In this document: positions 17,319 to 27,500 of the stretch, piece by piece
Numbering within the stretch: position 1 is the first letter of the stretch
Layout of the letters: the number at the start of each line of letters is the position of its first letter
Origin: an uncultured Psychrobacter sp.
Lineage (GTDB): Bacteria; Pseudomonadota; Gammaproteobacteria; Pseudomonadales; Moraxellaceae
Reading direction: 5' to 3'
DNA: 64,000 nucleotides
NCBI GenBank assembly: GCA_947501045.1
Contig: CANMUI010000009.1
Coordinates: 1 to 64,000 of the forward strand
Translations under genes and position numbers: made by a program
The notes under the pieces: model-generated
The model's input: only the letters and a program-made list of their open reading frames with translations
What the model was told of the DNA's origin: nothing
Databases searched by the model: none

Positions 17319-20300
17319 TTATGCTAAACCATACTTTCTTTGTCTATTAATAAATGCTGGTACAGTCCCTTCTAAAACATTAATAATGTGTTGCTTGATT
17401 GTTGGGTTTTCAATAGATCCAGAAATATAAGATATCTTCTTACCAGTATCACGTTCAAACTCTGCATATATAATCTGTTCAGCATCACAAACAACTGCTA
17501 GATTAGGATTATGAGTCACCATAATGACCTGGCGTTTTTTCTTAGCCTCTTTAATTATGGGCACTAAAATATCGTAAATAGTTTGATTATCTAAGTTTTC
17601 TTCTGGCTGATCTATCAATAAAGGATTGTTAGATTTATCTAACAGCAAAAAGAGGATTAATAGCAGCTCTCCTCTTTGTCCTGGCGATAAATAGTCTACA
17701 TCAACACCATCGTACTGAATGCGATTTTGTATTTCAAGATACTCAAATGAATAAATAAAACGGAATAAATCTTCTAATCTTGCTTTGTCCTTTACAATAT
17801 TTTTTAACCTTACATCACCTAACCCATCAAGTTCTTGCAGTACATTAATAAATTTTTCAGGAAAGCTTTCAAAGCAAATGCTACCATTCTCATCAATTAA
17901 GCACTCATCAATAGTTTTATAAATATTATCAATATTTATAACCTTATGTCTTAAATTTATTAAGTTTGCAAGTCTCAATCTAAAAAAATCTTTATCAAAT
18001 TTTACATAAGCTTCAAAGTTTAGCTTAACATTAATACCTCTTGATATAATATTTTGAATTTCCTGTACAATACCGCTAAACATCTCTTCTCTTTTATATA
18101 ACTTTAAATTTATTTTATCTAAAATACTTTTAGATTCTTCTTTTATTTTTCTATTAGTTTCTTTTAAATACTCTTCATATTTTTCCAAGTTAGATGCTTC
18201 AATTTCCAACTGTTTAATTGACGAATTAGCTTTAGAAATTAATTTTTCTAGGTCGTACATCCTATTACGCTTTTCGCCTAACTCATTATTTTTTTCATTA
18301 AGAGCTTTTGATTTGATTTTATAGGCATCATTAGCTAAATTAAATTCCTCACTAACTCTAATAGCATGCTGTCTCTTAGTATTTATATCTTCTTCAATTA
18401 ATTTAATTTTTGATTGTATTAAAGCATCATCGAAATTGAAGCTGATAATCTCGTCAATAGGTATTTCAAAATCAATCAGAAATCTATTTTTAAAATCTTC
18501 TTTTTGCGCCTCATAACTTACTTTAATTCGCTTTAGTTCATCAATAGCATTTTCGAATTTCATTAATTGATTTGACAGATCAATATAAACTCCATCAGCA
18601 ACAGTTTTATGATTAAAAGCACTCATCATCTCTATATGAGCTAGCTCTACATCTTTCATTAATGGGTCATCAAGACTACCGTAAATATCAGTATTTAAAT
18701 CTTGCATTTCATTGCTAGCTTTCTCTAGTTTTTCACGTTCAAGAGCCAAACTATTATTTATTTTAACCTCGTTTTCTGATGTAGTTTTATTTAAATAACT
18801 AACTATCTCACTACTTATCAACTCAATCCTACCTTTAATATCCAAGATATCTTTATTAATGGTTCTTTCGTCTTGGCTAATAAATGCATTATAGTCGTTG
18901 TTACCTAAAACTTTATCACTTGGTACATGACTAAAAACAATACTGTTAATTTGGCTCTGAAATGCGTTACTACTTAAGTCGCTACATAGCTCTTCAAAAT
19001 AACCTTGTGGAATATAAGTAATTCTATCTTTTACATTTGCATCGTTTTTACACAAGTGTGATTCCAAGTTTTCAGAATTACTCATAAAATCCAAATTTAC
19101 TTTATAATTACTGCCAATATTCAATGTGTCAAATTTTTTGACAAAATTGTTGTATTTAATATCTGTTTTGTCTTCGAACACGTGTGAAATAATATCTATA
19201 AATGCACTTTTACCACTACCTTTGTTTCCAATAATGGCTACTAAGTCACTATTTAATTTTTGTTCTATATTTTCGAACCACTCTCCAGCTGTTTCTGAAC
19301 TGTGATTACTAATACAGACTCTGTCTAAGTATTTTTCTGAATTACCTTCAATGGCTTTCAATTTGTCTGGTTTATCGCCTATAAAAGACCTATTTGAAGG
19401 CTCTCTAATAGCTTGTAATAAACCTTCGAAGGTAGTGTCAGCTTTTATCCAGGTTTTATTATTACCAGGAAATACTGCATACCCTCTATCTTCTCCACTA
19501 GTTTTGAACCTATGAGCATCGCTACCCCTTACTGCCAAACAAGGTTTATCTCCTAAGCAGTATTGAAACTCCTTCAAAAAATTTTTGTTATTATCTGTTT
19601 CTACATTTTGAAAAGTTAAAGCTTCTTCTTGATTTTTAACCTCAAAGATGTTAGCAAATTTCATTAGTTTGAAAACGTACTGATAGTTATCTTTTGAAAA
19701 ACTAGTCGCTCCTCCATGAGTACTCCAAGCTAAATACGGAACTGCCCTATCAGGATACATATTTACTGCTTTCTCCCAAGATTCAACAGTTACTTCAGCT
19801 TTCTCCTTACTAGCAGTTAAAGCATCTTCGTCATTTTTCTTGACATCGCCTTTAACATCTTTAGTATTACTATCAGGTAATTTACGTATATATTCAATTA
19901 AAGACTTATTCGATAATGGCTTATCTATTAAATCAAGAATTAGGTTACTCTTAAAATCACTTAAATCAGTAATACTTATATCATTAGAGAAAACTACATG
20001 AGCATTCAATCTAGGTAGTTTTGATGAAGATAGTCTAAGTTCGATTCCAGGGAAAACTACTTTATTTAATTTTGGTGAATTAGGCATGTCTAATCTATTT
20101 TTTAATGCTATCCAGCCATCAAATGTAAAGTAATCCATCAATACGAAAACATCAGCATCTGCTTTGTTCAAAGCTTCAATCATCTCATCAATAATCTCTA
20201 TGTCTACTTGAGTATTCAAATTGGGGTTATTTAGCTTACGACTACCTCTCCAATTAAACGAAGCAGGTGTGTGTACATGAAAATCCCAAACCCTCCACTC

Positions 20301-20327
20301 TGAACCTCTTTGAAATTCTTGTTCCAT
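17319..20327 (-). CDS. PHP-domain plus ABC/SMC-like ATPase (TrlF-like)
   Basis: A 1002-residue two-part protein. The N-terminal part resembles a PHP metal-dependent phosphoesterase: HVH at 17-19, a conserved STHGG region near 205 and the closing metal motif GSDAHRF near 268. The C-terminal part is a split ABC/SMC ATPase: Walker A GNKGSGKS (near 365), two long coiled-coil stretches (about 500-760), signature LSPGQRGE (near 880), Walker B LLIDQPEENLD (near 905) and switch His in VTHNPNLAV. This layout matches proteins that RefSeq, to my recollection, calls TrlF family AAA-like ATPase; related coiled-coil ATPase-nuclease fusions act in phage defence. The gene is distinctly Lys/Asn/Ile-rich and AT-rich compared with metH, which suggests transfer. 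Cellular target unknown. Confidence 0.8.
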   Translation of the reverse strand: MEQEFQRGSEWRVWDFHVHTPASFNWRGSRKLNNPNLNTQVDIEIIDEMIEALNKADADVFVLMDYFTFDGWIALKNRLDMPNSPKLNKVVFPGIELRLSSSKLPRLNAHVVFSNDISITDLSDFKSNLILDLIDKPLSNKSLIEYIRKLPDSNTKDVKGDVKKNDEDALTASKEKAEVTVESWEKAVNMYPDRAVPYLAWSTHGGATSFSKDNYQYVFKLMKFANIFEVKNQEEALTFQNVETDNNKNFLKEFQYCLGDKPCLAVRGSDAHRFKTSGEDRGYAVFPGNNKTWIKADTTFEGLLQAIREPSNRSFIGDKPDKLKAIEGNSEKYLDRVCISNHSSETAGEWFENIEQKLNSDLVAIIGNKGSGKSAFIDIISHVFEDKTDIKYNNFVKKFDTLNIGSNYKVNLDFMSNSENLESHLCKNDANVKDRITYIPQGYFEELCSDLSSNAFQSQINSIVFSHVPSDKVLGNNDYNAFISQDERTINKDILDIKGRIELISSEIVSYLNKTTSENEVKINNSLALEREKLEKASNEMQDLNTDIYGSLDDPLMKDVELAHIEMMSAFNHKTVADGVYIDLSNQLMKFENAIDELKRIKVSYEAQKEDFKNRFLIDFEIPIDEIISFNFDDALIQSKIKLIEEDINTKRQHAIRVSEEFNLANDAYKIKSKALNEKNNELGEKRNRMYDLEKLISKANSSIKQLEIEASNLEKYEEYLKETNRKIKEESKSILDKINLKLYKREEMFSGIVQEIQNIISRGINVKLNFEAYVKFDKDFFRLRLANLINLRHKVINIDNIYKTIDECLIDENGSICFESFPEKFINVLQELDGLGDVRLKNIVKDKARLEDLFRFIYSFEYLEIQNRIQYDGVDVDYLSPGQRGELLLILFLLLDKSNNPLLIDQPEENLDNQTIYDILVPIIKEAKKKRQVIMVTHNPNLAVVCDAEQIIYAEFERDTGKKISYISGSIENPTIKQHIINVLEGTVPAFINRQRKYGLA

Positions 20328-20440
20328 AGATACCGTCTCTAACTATTAAGCTTTTAGTTAATCATAATTTTAAGAATTGATCAGTTTATTGATTTATATA
20401 CAAAAATGCAACTGAACTGTTAATTTTAGTTCATTAATAA

Positions 20441-20530
20441 TTACAGCCGAGTTACAACAAACTTAGCAGTAATGCTACCTTTATCTTCCTTCTCTAATAA
20501 TATCAAGTTAGAAAACGTGGTGATTTTCAT
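20441..20530 (-). CDS. Tiny ORF of repeat block A, 29 aa
   Basis: An ATG-initiated 29-codon frame starting MKITTFSNLILLEKEDKG and ending VVTRL. Its first codons match the diverged copy at 21048-21146 (KTATFSN...) at both DNA and protein level, which shows that the two stem from a common ancestor. There is no strong ribosome-binding site. It may be the remnant 5' end of a longer gene or a genuine peptide; no family is recognised. Confidence 0.3.
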   Translation of the reverse strand: MKITTFSNLILLEKEDKGSITAKFVVTRL

Positions 20531-20548
20531 TGTCTTAATTTTAGCTTA

Positions 20549-20610
20549 GTCCATCTTACACCGCAGACAACGCTCTAAACAATAAGTCTCTTTATTTCGC
20601 TGATAAGGTA
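20549..20610 (-). pseudogene. Decayed C-terminal fragment of a DUF2256 gene
   Basis: In frame on the minus strand this reads ETYCLERCLRCK, which aligns with VVYCSERCRRAK at the end of the intact DUF2256 gene at 21274-21414; the DNA match (TATTGTTnnGAGCGnTGTCnGCGG) is clear. The N-terminal CPVC half is absent. It is a truncated relic of a duplicated DUF2256 gene. Confidence 0.65.
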
Positions 20611-20745
20611 GATATTTTATGAAATTGGTGCGCTGGGCGCAGCCTACGCCAAATTTTGCAGTGCATATGCTATTTGAAGGCTTATTTTTTGTAGGTTGGT
20701 GTCGAGGCACGAGACCCAACAATTTATAAATCAAAAATATATAAT

Positions 20746-20806
20746 CGGTGGGTTACGCCTTGTCTGCATTCTCTGCGAGAATTTGACAAGTCTAACACCA
20801 CCCTAC
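20746..20806. repeat. 61-bp palindromic repeat, copy 1
   Basis: Begins CGGTGGGTTACG and ends CACCACCCTAC. The centre CTTGTC-TGC-ATTCTC-nnn-GAGAAT-TT-GACAAG is palindromic and the ends are also nearly complementary, so the whole unit folds as one imperfect hairpin. It differs from copy 2 at three positions and from copy 3 at four. Confidence 0.85.
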
Positions 20807-20897
20807 TTCAAACGTTAGTTTACCAGCCAAGTCAAAGTTAGAAAATTAAGCAATATTGAATAACGACTATTATTAGCAAGGATACGATGTTGCCGTT

Positions 20898-21042
20898 AGC
20901 CCTGATTGTAGCGGTTATCCTTGGTTGACCACTAGATTGCGGTGACTTAGCTAGGAGCGATATCGAGGCAACAGGAACGCTACTGGCTATTAGTCACCGC
21001 TCTAGTGGGCGACCAAGATATGAGCGAAAAGCAGGATTGGCT
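20898..21042. repeat. 145-bp imperfect long palindrome
   Basis: Inner arms 20920-20947 and 20992-21017 match at about 24 of 26 positions (shared CCACTAGA and GCGGTGACT), with a further inner stem 20948-20961 / 20976-20989 (TAGCnAGnAGCG) and weaker outer pairing (AGCC...GGCT). Together they form a long rod-like hairpin with a loop near 20962-20975. It could be a miniature inverted-repeat element or a structured RNA. No ORF overlaps it. Confidence 0.7.
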
Positions 21043-21047
21043 ACTTA

Positions 21048-21146
21048 CTACTTTTTAGGTTCTAAATAAGCTATAATCATTTTAACAGCACCGCCGCCTC
21101 TACCTTCTTCAGCTGGCAACATTGGGTTAGAAAACGTGGCGGTTTT
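21048..21146 (-). pseudogene. Diverged copy of the tiny ORF (repeat block B)
   Basis: The frame reads KTATFSNPMLPAEEGRGG and ends AYLEPKK. An inserted base changes the expected ATG to ATAG, so the equivalent start is lost; a downstream ATG at 21122 would still give 24 residues. Homologous to 20441-20530 at its 5' end only; the 3' halves differ. Confidence 0.4.
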
Positions 21147-21216
21147 CTATTGTCTTGATTTTGCTTAGGTCGCATAGAGTTGGTCATTTAACATTTAGAT
21201 TTAGCATGATTTAAAA

Positions 21217-21277
21217 CGGTGGGTTACGTCTTGTCTGCATTCTCTACGAGAATTTGACAAGTCTAACGCCACCCTAC
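21217..21277. repeat. 61-bp palindromic repeat, copy 2
   Basis: Same 61-base unit as at 20746, three differences from copy 1 and three from copy 3. Its right end overlaps the stop codon of the DUF2256 gene (TAG on the minus strand at 21274-21276), so the repeat supplies the end of that gene and may act as its 3' hairpin. Confidence 0.87.
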
Positions 21278-21414
21278 TTCCTTTTCGCCCGCCGACACCG
21301 CTCAGAACAATAAACCACATTATCCCAATCCTTCTCCCATTTCTTACGCCATGTAAAAAGTCGCTGGCAGACAGGGCATATTTTCTGGGGTAGATTTTGT
21401 TTTTTGTGTGCCAT
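21274..21414 (-). CDS. DUF2256 small zinc-ribbon-like protein
   Basis: A 46-residue protein matching the DUF2256 family: MAHKKQNLPQKICPVCQRLF, a Trp/Lys-rich middle (WRKKWEKDWD) and YCSERCRRAKRK. Two cysteine pairs (CPVC and C-x3-C) suggest one bound zinc. The start is ATG 21414; further upstream codons in frame cover a GC-rich hairpin and are not conserved family sequence. The family is often encoded beside photolyase/cryptochrome-like genes in other genomes, but none is here. Function is unknown. It sits between two 61-bp repeats and has a decayed duplicate 700 bp downstream. Confidence 0.85.
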   Translation of the reverse strand: MAHKKQNLPQKICPVCQRLFTWRKKWEKDWDNVVYCSERCRRAKRK

Positions 21415-21510
21415 GGTAATGTCTCTTATTTGATTAGAAGTGGTGCGCGGGGCGCACCTTACACGCCACAAACTTTTAAATAGAATTTTTCGTTGCAGAA
21501 TATATAAAAA

Positions 21511-21571
21511 CGGTGGGTTACGTCTTGTCTGCATTCTCTACGAGAATTCGACAAGCCTAACACCACCCTAC
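21511..21571. repeat. 61-bp palindromic repeat, copy 3
   Basis: Third copy of the CGGTGGGTTACG...CACCACCCTAC unit, in the same orientation, just 21 bp below the DUF3686 gene's stop codon. It could serve as that gene's 3' hairpin. Confidence 0.87.
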
Positions 21572-21592
21572 CTCACTTTTTTAATGAGTTAA

Positions 21593-24500
21593 CTACTCAT
21601 AATTATCAAATATTTTATTAAGCCGATTTAAGCTATTGACGATAAGCTTGCCCGATTGGTCGGTGCTGGTGTCGAGGGCGAGTTTTTCATCCATACGCAT
21701 ATTGAGCGGTTCTAGCGCTTGCTTAAGCGCGTTTGCCAAGAGCGCGGTTTGTTCCGTGATGTCGGGGATGTCGGTCTTAGAAGTTTGACTCTCAGCACTC
21801 TTAAACAGGCTATCGGCCATCTGCTGCGCCAGTTGCTCGACCGCGCTGACCAATTGCACCATGAGCTGCTTTTGGATATCTTGGTTTTGCTTGAGGTACT
21901 CCCCTTCTGCTTTATGGTCGTGCTTATAGATTTGTATCAGCTGGTTCATGCTTTTCTCAAAGCCGTTATCGATGCTGTCGCTAACAACTTTGGCGTTGTC
22001 TACAAAACCCGTGATAAAGCTGTCGGCGAGGATTTTTTGCGCCTCAAGCTGGGCATCGATTTGCGCTTGCTGTTCAGCGCCTCGCAAGTGGGCGATTTGT
22101 TCAGGGTCATTTTGGTTAAGGTATTTATCAAACTGACTACTAATAGCATTGAAGCCGCTGGCTAGGTCAACGAGCTGCGCGACGATACGTGCACCAGTGT
22201 CGCCATCTTCCCCGCCCATGGCTTTGTTACGTAAAAAGTCAGCTTTGATTTGCTCCCAGCGCTCTTTTTCTGTCTCCGTTAAGACATTACGCATCTCGCC
22301 AAGCTTAAGTAAGTTACTCTCTGCACCTTGGGTTAATAGCTGCGACTCGCCTAGATAGTGATCATCTACCAGCTGGTTCAGCTCTTGCGCATTCATGACC
22401 GCCGATAGCTTTTCGGTCATCTTATTCATATTACGGTAACTGCCTTGCAGCTTAAATATCGGCTCGACGCGATATTTATCATCTTGCGAAGCCGAGGCGA
22501 TGTAAGCTTGGTTGACGTCAAGGATGACTTCTTGCACGGTAAACATATGGCGCAAGATGGCGATAATTTCGTTAATCTCTGAGGTGCTATAAGGATAAGT
22601 CAGGTCGCTTGCTTGCGCGAGACTTTCGCTATTGGAACCGACGGCTTTTGCCATTTTTATGAGGCGATGGACGTCGCTCAAATCACGGTTGGCAAGTGGC
22701 GCGAGAACTTTGTTTGACGTCAACGAGTTTTCGATATAACTGAGCGCAAAGACTTCTTCCATACCGCTCATGATGTCGCCTAAGTTGTAGATGTCGGCGC
22801 GGTTGGCGAGCATGTCAGGGACTTTAAAGGCCTCACCGCTTTCGGTGTACGGGTTACCCGCCATGACCACGCAGAACTTCTTGCCACGCATATCATAGGT
22901 TTTGGTTTTGCCTTGCCAGACGCCGTCGATACGGCGTGTACCATCGCCAAGTGAGATAAACTTCTGCAAAAATTCGGCATGAGTATGCTGGATATCGTCC
23001 AGATATAGCATGACATTATTGCCCATCTCAAAGGCTAAGTTGATTTTATTCAGCTCTTCTCTAGCAGTGGCGTTGGGCGCTTTTTCGGGATCTAAAGAGG
23101 TGACGTCATGACCGAGGGAAGGACAATTAATCTTCATAAAGATGAGGCCAAGACGGTTTGCCACATACTCCATCAAGGTGGTTTTACCGTAACCTGGTGG
23201 CGATATCATCATCAGGATACCCATCGGATCGGTACGTTTATCTTCGCCGACCGTGCCCATTTGCTTAGCAAGGTTGTCGCCGATTAACGGCAGATAGCTC
23301 TCATTAATCAGACGGTTACGCACAAAGGATGACAGTGGACGTGGCATAAACTCATCCAATCGCAATGATTCTTTTGAGTCGTGCAATATCTCTGAGCGCA
23401 TGGCTAGATAGCGTCTGTAGGCAGGAATGACCTGTGTGTCATGATGGTGCAAACGATTTAAGAAATCATCGACAGCAAAGGTCAAAGTCTGCTGATGAAT
23501 GCGCTCATGTTCGCCTAGTAAGTTATTGACTTGTATTTCAAGCGACACTTTACCTATGCTGCGCTCAAAGCTCTGTACTTGATTGAGCGGATTATTGAGA
23601 CTGGTCAATGAGGTAGTGGCTGAGAATGACAAAGTAGACGGCGTGCCAGTAGCGCTCTTATCAAAGCTAATACCTGAGTCAATGAGACGTTGCACCAAGG
23701 CTTCACGTTGCCCATCATTTAATTGGGTGAGTAAGACCGCAATCGCTTCGGGCACATAGTGGCGGCCAATCTGCAATTGCTGTCTACGTAAGGCGGACTT
23801 TTCCTCAATTTCAGCAAGCTGTTCTTCACTGAGTGGTTTGCCTTCACTATCAGTACTATCTAATGGCTTATTGATTGTTTCGCTATCGCCATAGGTCTTA
23901 TCCAATAGCGCATGAAACCACGTTGCCAATAGCTCATAGGCTGATTTGGGCTGAAAGCCAAGTTTGCCGATTGAGGATCGTAATTGCTCAAAACTGGCAG
24001 CGTTCTGCGTACTGCCTGACGAACTATTTAGCGTTTGCGTCAGCTGCTCGCACAACTGCTGCGCTTGCTGACTGGTTTGCCATTCTATTTCTGTATTTGT
24101 GCCAGTACTTATGCCTGCATTTGGGCTACTCGCCTGCCCCATGACACTGACCAAGTATTCACTGGCAAGCTGAACGTAGCTTTGTTTAAAGATATTGGCG
24201 TTGTGAATGTCGCTGATGTCTAAATTCAGGTCTGAGCTGGAGTTGGATTCTGAGCCTAAATCTGAATCTGACTTCTTATTAGAATTGTTCTCGAGGCTAA
24301 TACTGTCGTTACTAAAGTTATCATCATTATAAGCAGAGACAAAGTTATGCATAACCTCCGTCATATCTTCTACTAGCAAGGCTTTGGCGGTATCACTACC
24401 TAAGCTACGACGCAATTGCTCGGCGGTGATGGCTCTATCCGTCCAGTTACTCACGCGCGTTAGTACGGACTCATTTAGCCAGTTATCGTAACCAAATTGA

Positions 24501-27500
24501 CGTAATCCATTTAAACCGAGTGCTTTTACTAGGCTCAACTGCCAATAGAACAGCTGCGCCAACGCACGTACTTGCGGGGTATAAATGAGCAAGCCAGCTT
24601 CGCGCAAAGTCGGTAGTATTTGCAGCAATAGCAATGTTGCATCATGGTCATGAATGCCTTTGTCATAACCGAGCTGATAACGTGGTGTGGCGTAAGCTTT
24701 GACCAGTTTGGCAAGAGGGCTATCATCGATGTCGCCATTACTATCAATAGTGCTACTAACACTGCTATTAATAGTACTAACAGTGTCGTCATAAGCTTGA
24801 TATAGGCGCGACTCGGTCAAGCCATCTTGACTGTTTTTGGCACTTTCGATAATGCTATACGCTAGGTATTCGGCGCGGTAGACGGTATCGGACTCGGAGG
24901 CGATGTTCATATCCCAATACGGACGCAAAGCGTTTAATTCGGCATTGTCCAATACTTCATAATAATCTGTGCCCGTTAAATGCAGATTAAGGACGCGTTT
25001 GCCGTCTGTCTGCCCACGACTTAGTAAGGTCAAATCCAATGGCTGAGTATTGACCGAAAAGCGGTGCTTGCCAAGCTTGATGATTTGACCACCATCTTCA
25101 AACAAATCTGACTTGTCTTTTAGGCTCTTATAACTCTCGATTTGAATGGCTTTTAAGCGCGCATCAATATCATCTGCTTTGACACTAAAGCCTAATGTTA
25201 GCAGCTCTTTGGCGATGCTACGAACTTTTTGCACTAGGCCATCTGAGGCAAAGTAAGTATTTAAAGCTTCTTCCTCTGTGAAGCCTGTTACGCCTGTGCT
25301 TTGCGTGCGTTTTTTGATGCTCTCCAGCATACGTAGTGCGCCATCACCTAAGTTTTGTGCCTTACGGTTGCGGGCATCGAGCAATTGCTGCTTATGATTT
25401 TCAAAGGTTTCGTAAATCTCTTCACGCTTGCTGATAATGTCGGCTAAAAACTGATCGCCACTATTAGTCTCTGGGTCAGCAAACTGGCTCTCTAACTCTT
25501 CTAACTGCACCAGCAATTTTGCCATTTGCTCATCTGACTTCTCAGGCGTATTGGCAATGGATAAAGCATTGGCAATGGATTGACCAAACAGTTTAAATTG
25601 CGCGCCAAATTGCGCCACGGCTTCAGCTGAGCCTAAGCTTTTACGTTTATGATTTAGCTTAGCTTTACTTTGATTGAGACTCGCATAGATGGTCGAGATG
25701 TCATCGATAATTTGCGTGCGTACCGTGGCATCGGCGACGTCTAGTGTACCTAGCAGCTCGGTCAACAAGTCTAAACCTTGAGCGGTCTCATCGATTTTTT
25801 CTAATACTGGCTTGAGCTCGGCATTGGTCTCGCTCGTATTTAAACGCTCACTAACATCTGCTAACACCCCTTCGTAGCTTGATAGCGCCTCTTCACCACT
25901 TAGAAATAGTACGGTTTTTTCGGCAAGCTCGCTCTCTGCTGCTTCTAGTTGTGTTTGTAGCGCTACTAATTTATCGCTATCTAAATAACGTAAATCTTCC
26001 AAGCTGACCAAGCGGCCTTTTTGCCGTCTTAACGCCGACAATTGATCAACATAGTCACTGGCCGACTCAAAAGTAGTGACTCTTATCTGCCGCAATATTT
26101 CATTCTGCTGGGCTTCAGCATCGGCTATAGCGGTTTGAGTTTGCTTTTGAATACTTTGTACTTTGGCAAATTCATCAATGACCAGCTCAGCAGTGGCCGT
26201 CACCTCTTTGATACTACCTGCAATCTCGGTCAGCTCAGGTTCAGATAGCCAATAATAGCTATCAAAGAGACGGCTAGTATTGTCGGCTAATTCTTCATAG
26301 AGCTTTTGTGACACGCTTTGATTGTCAATGAGGCGGGTGATGCTATAGAGATCTGAGATGCCGCGCACCAATTCTTTATTGCCAATTTTGCCATAGAAGC
26401 TCGTGCTTTCAGGTAATTCACTGACATACTCAGGAGAGGCATAAGGGGTATGCCATATCTGCATCGGGTGAATGCGTGATGGTTCACTTTGGGCGCTGAA
26501 CAGTACCAAGCGACCATTTTCTGCCAGTGCCATACCATTACAATAAATGGGGTTTGCCAGTTGTTTTTTGATAAGGTTATAAGGGAATAACCCCGTGATG
26601 CCCAACGCCACGTCATAGAATAAGAATAAAACGTCTTCGCCGTTGGGTGAGACGATTTTACGCTTAAATTGTAAGTTCTTTTCATTGCCATTATTGGCAT
26701 CGACGTTCTGAGCATCAAACAGTTTATGTTCGCCAGTTTGCAAGTAATAACCGCCCGGGAAGATAATGCCGTGATCTTCGGGTAGCTGGACACAAGATTG
26801 GCCGATGGCATCCAGTCGCAGCACTTCTTCAGTCAAGGTGTTGTAGACGAAATAGCGATGACTGTCTTCACGATACGGCAAAATCTTTAACAATATTAAA
26901 CTACCAACTTTGGCATAAGAAATCTCAGCATCTGTCAGAGATTGCGTACTATCACTAACGGGTTCGCTATAAATTCCTAGCCCTGATTGAGTATTATCTT
27001 CAATTTTAATGGTCAAACTGCCGCTAACAGTTTCTACAAATATCGTATCTAAGATATTCATATGCGGGTATTTGCCATTGATCATCTGATCACGAGTAGT
27101 CTCAGTCCAATCAAAATCATAGGCTGGCGGCAACTCGATATCGCGCTCACCTCTATTATCTACATAGGCGACTTGGGCGGATTCTGGTGTGCCTTCGCTA
27201 AAGTCTAGGGCAAAACGAAACACTCGAATATCGGTGATACGTTCACCGATCTGAAATGCTAATAGCAGCTTGCTGTCTTTAACGGTCAGTTGAATCAAGC
27301 GCGTTTGCTTGTAATATCTATACAGCTCATTAAAGTCTTGTACAAAGGCTTGTTGATCTAAAAATGTGCCCGTTAAATCGACCTCTTCAAGCTGGTAGTC
27401 TTTCTCAACATCGTTACTGTTATTATCAGGCTTCGTATTATCAGACTCTATCAAACGATACAACGACAGCACATCTTTGACATTGCTCGCGCGTTTAAGA

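Noticed and set aside
20746..21571. CRISPR array
   Set aside because: Three 61-bp units at unequal spacing (471 and 294 bp) with genes between them are not CRISPR repeats, and no cas gene is present.
17319..21592. Prophage or integrative element
   Set aside because: No integrase, transposase, phage structural gene or tRNA attachment repeat in or beside the segment.
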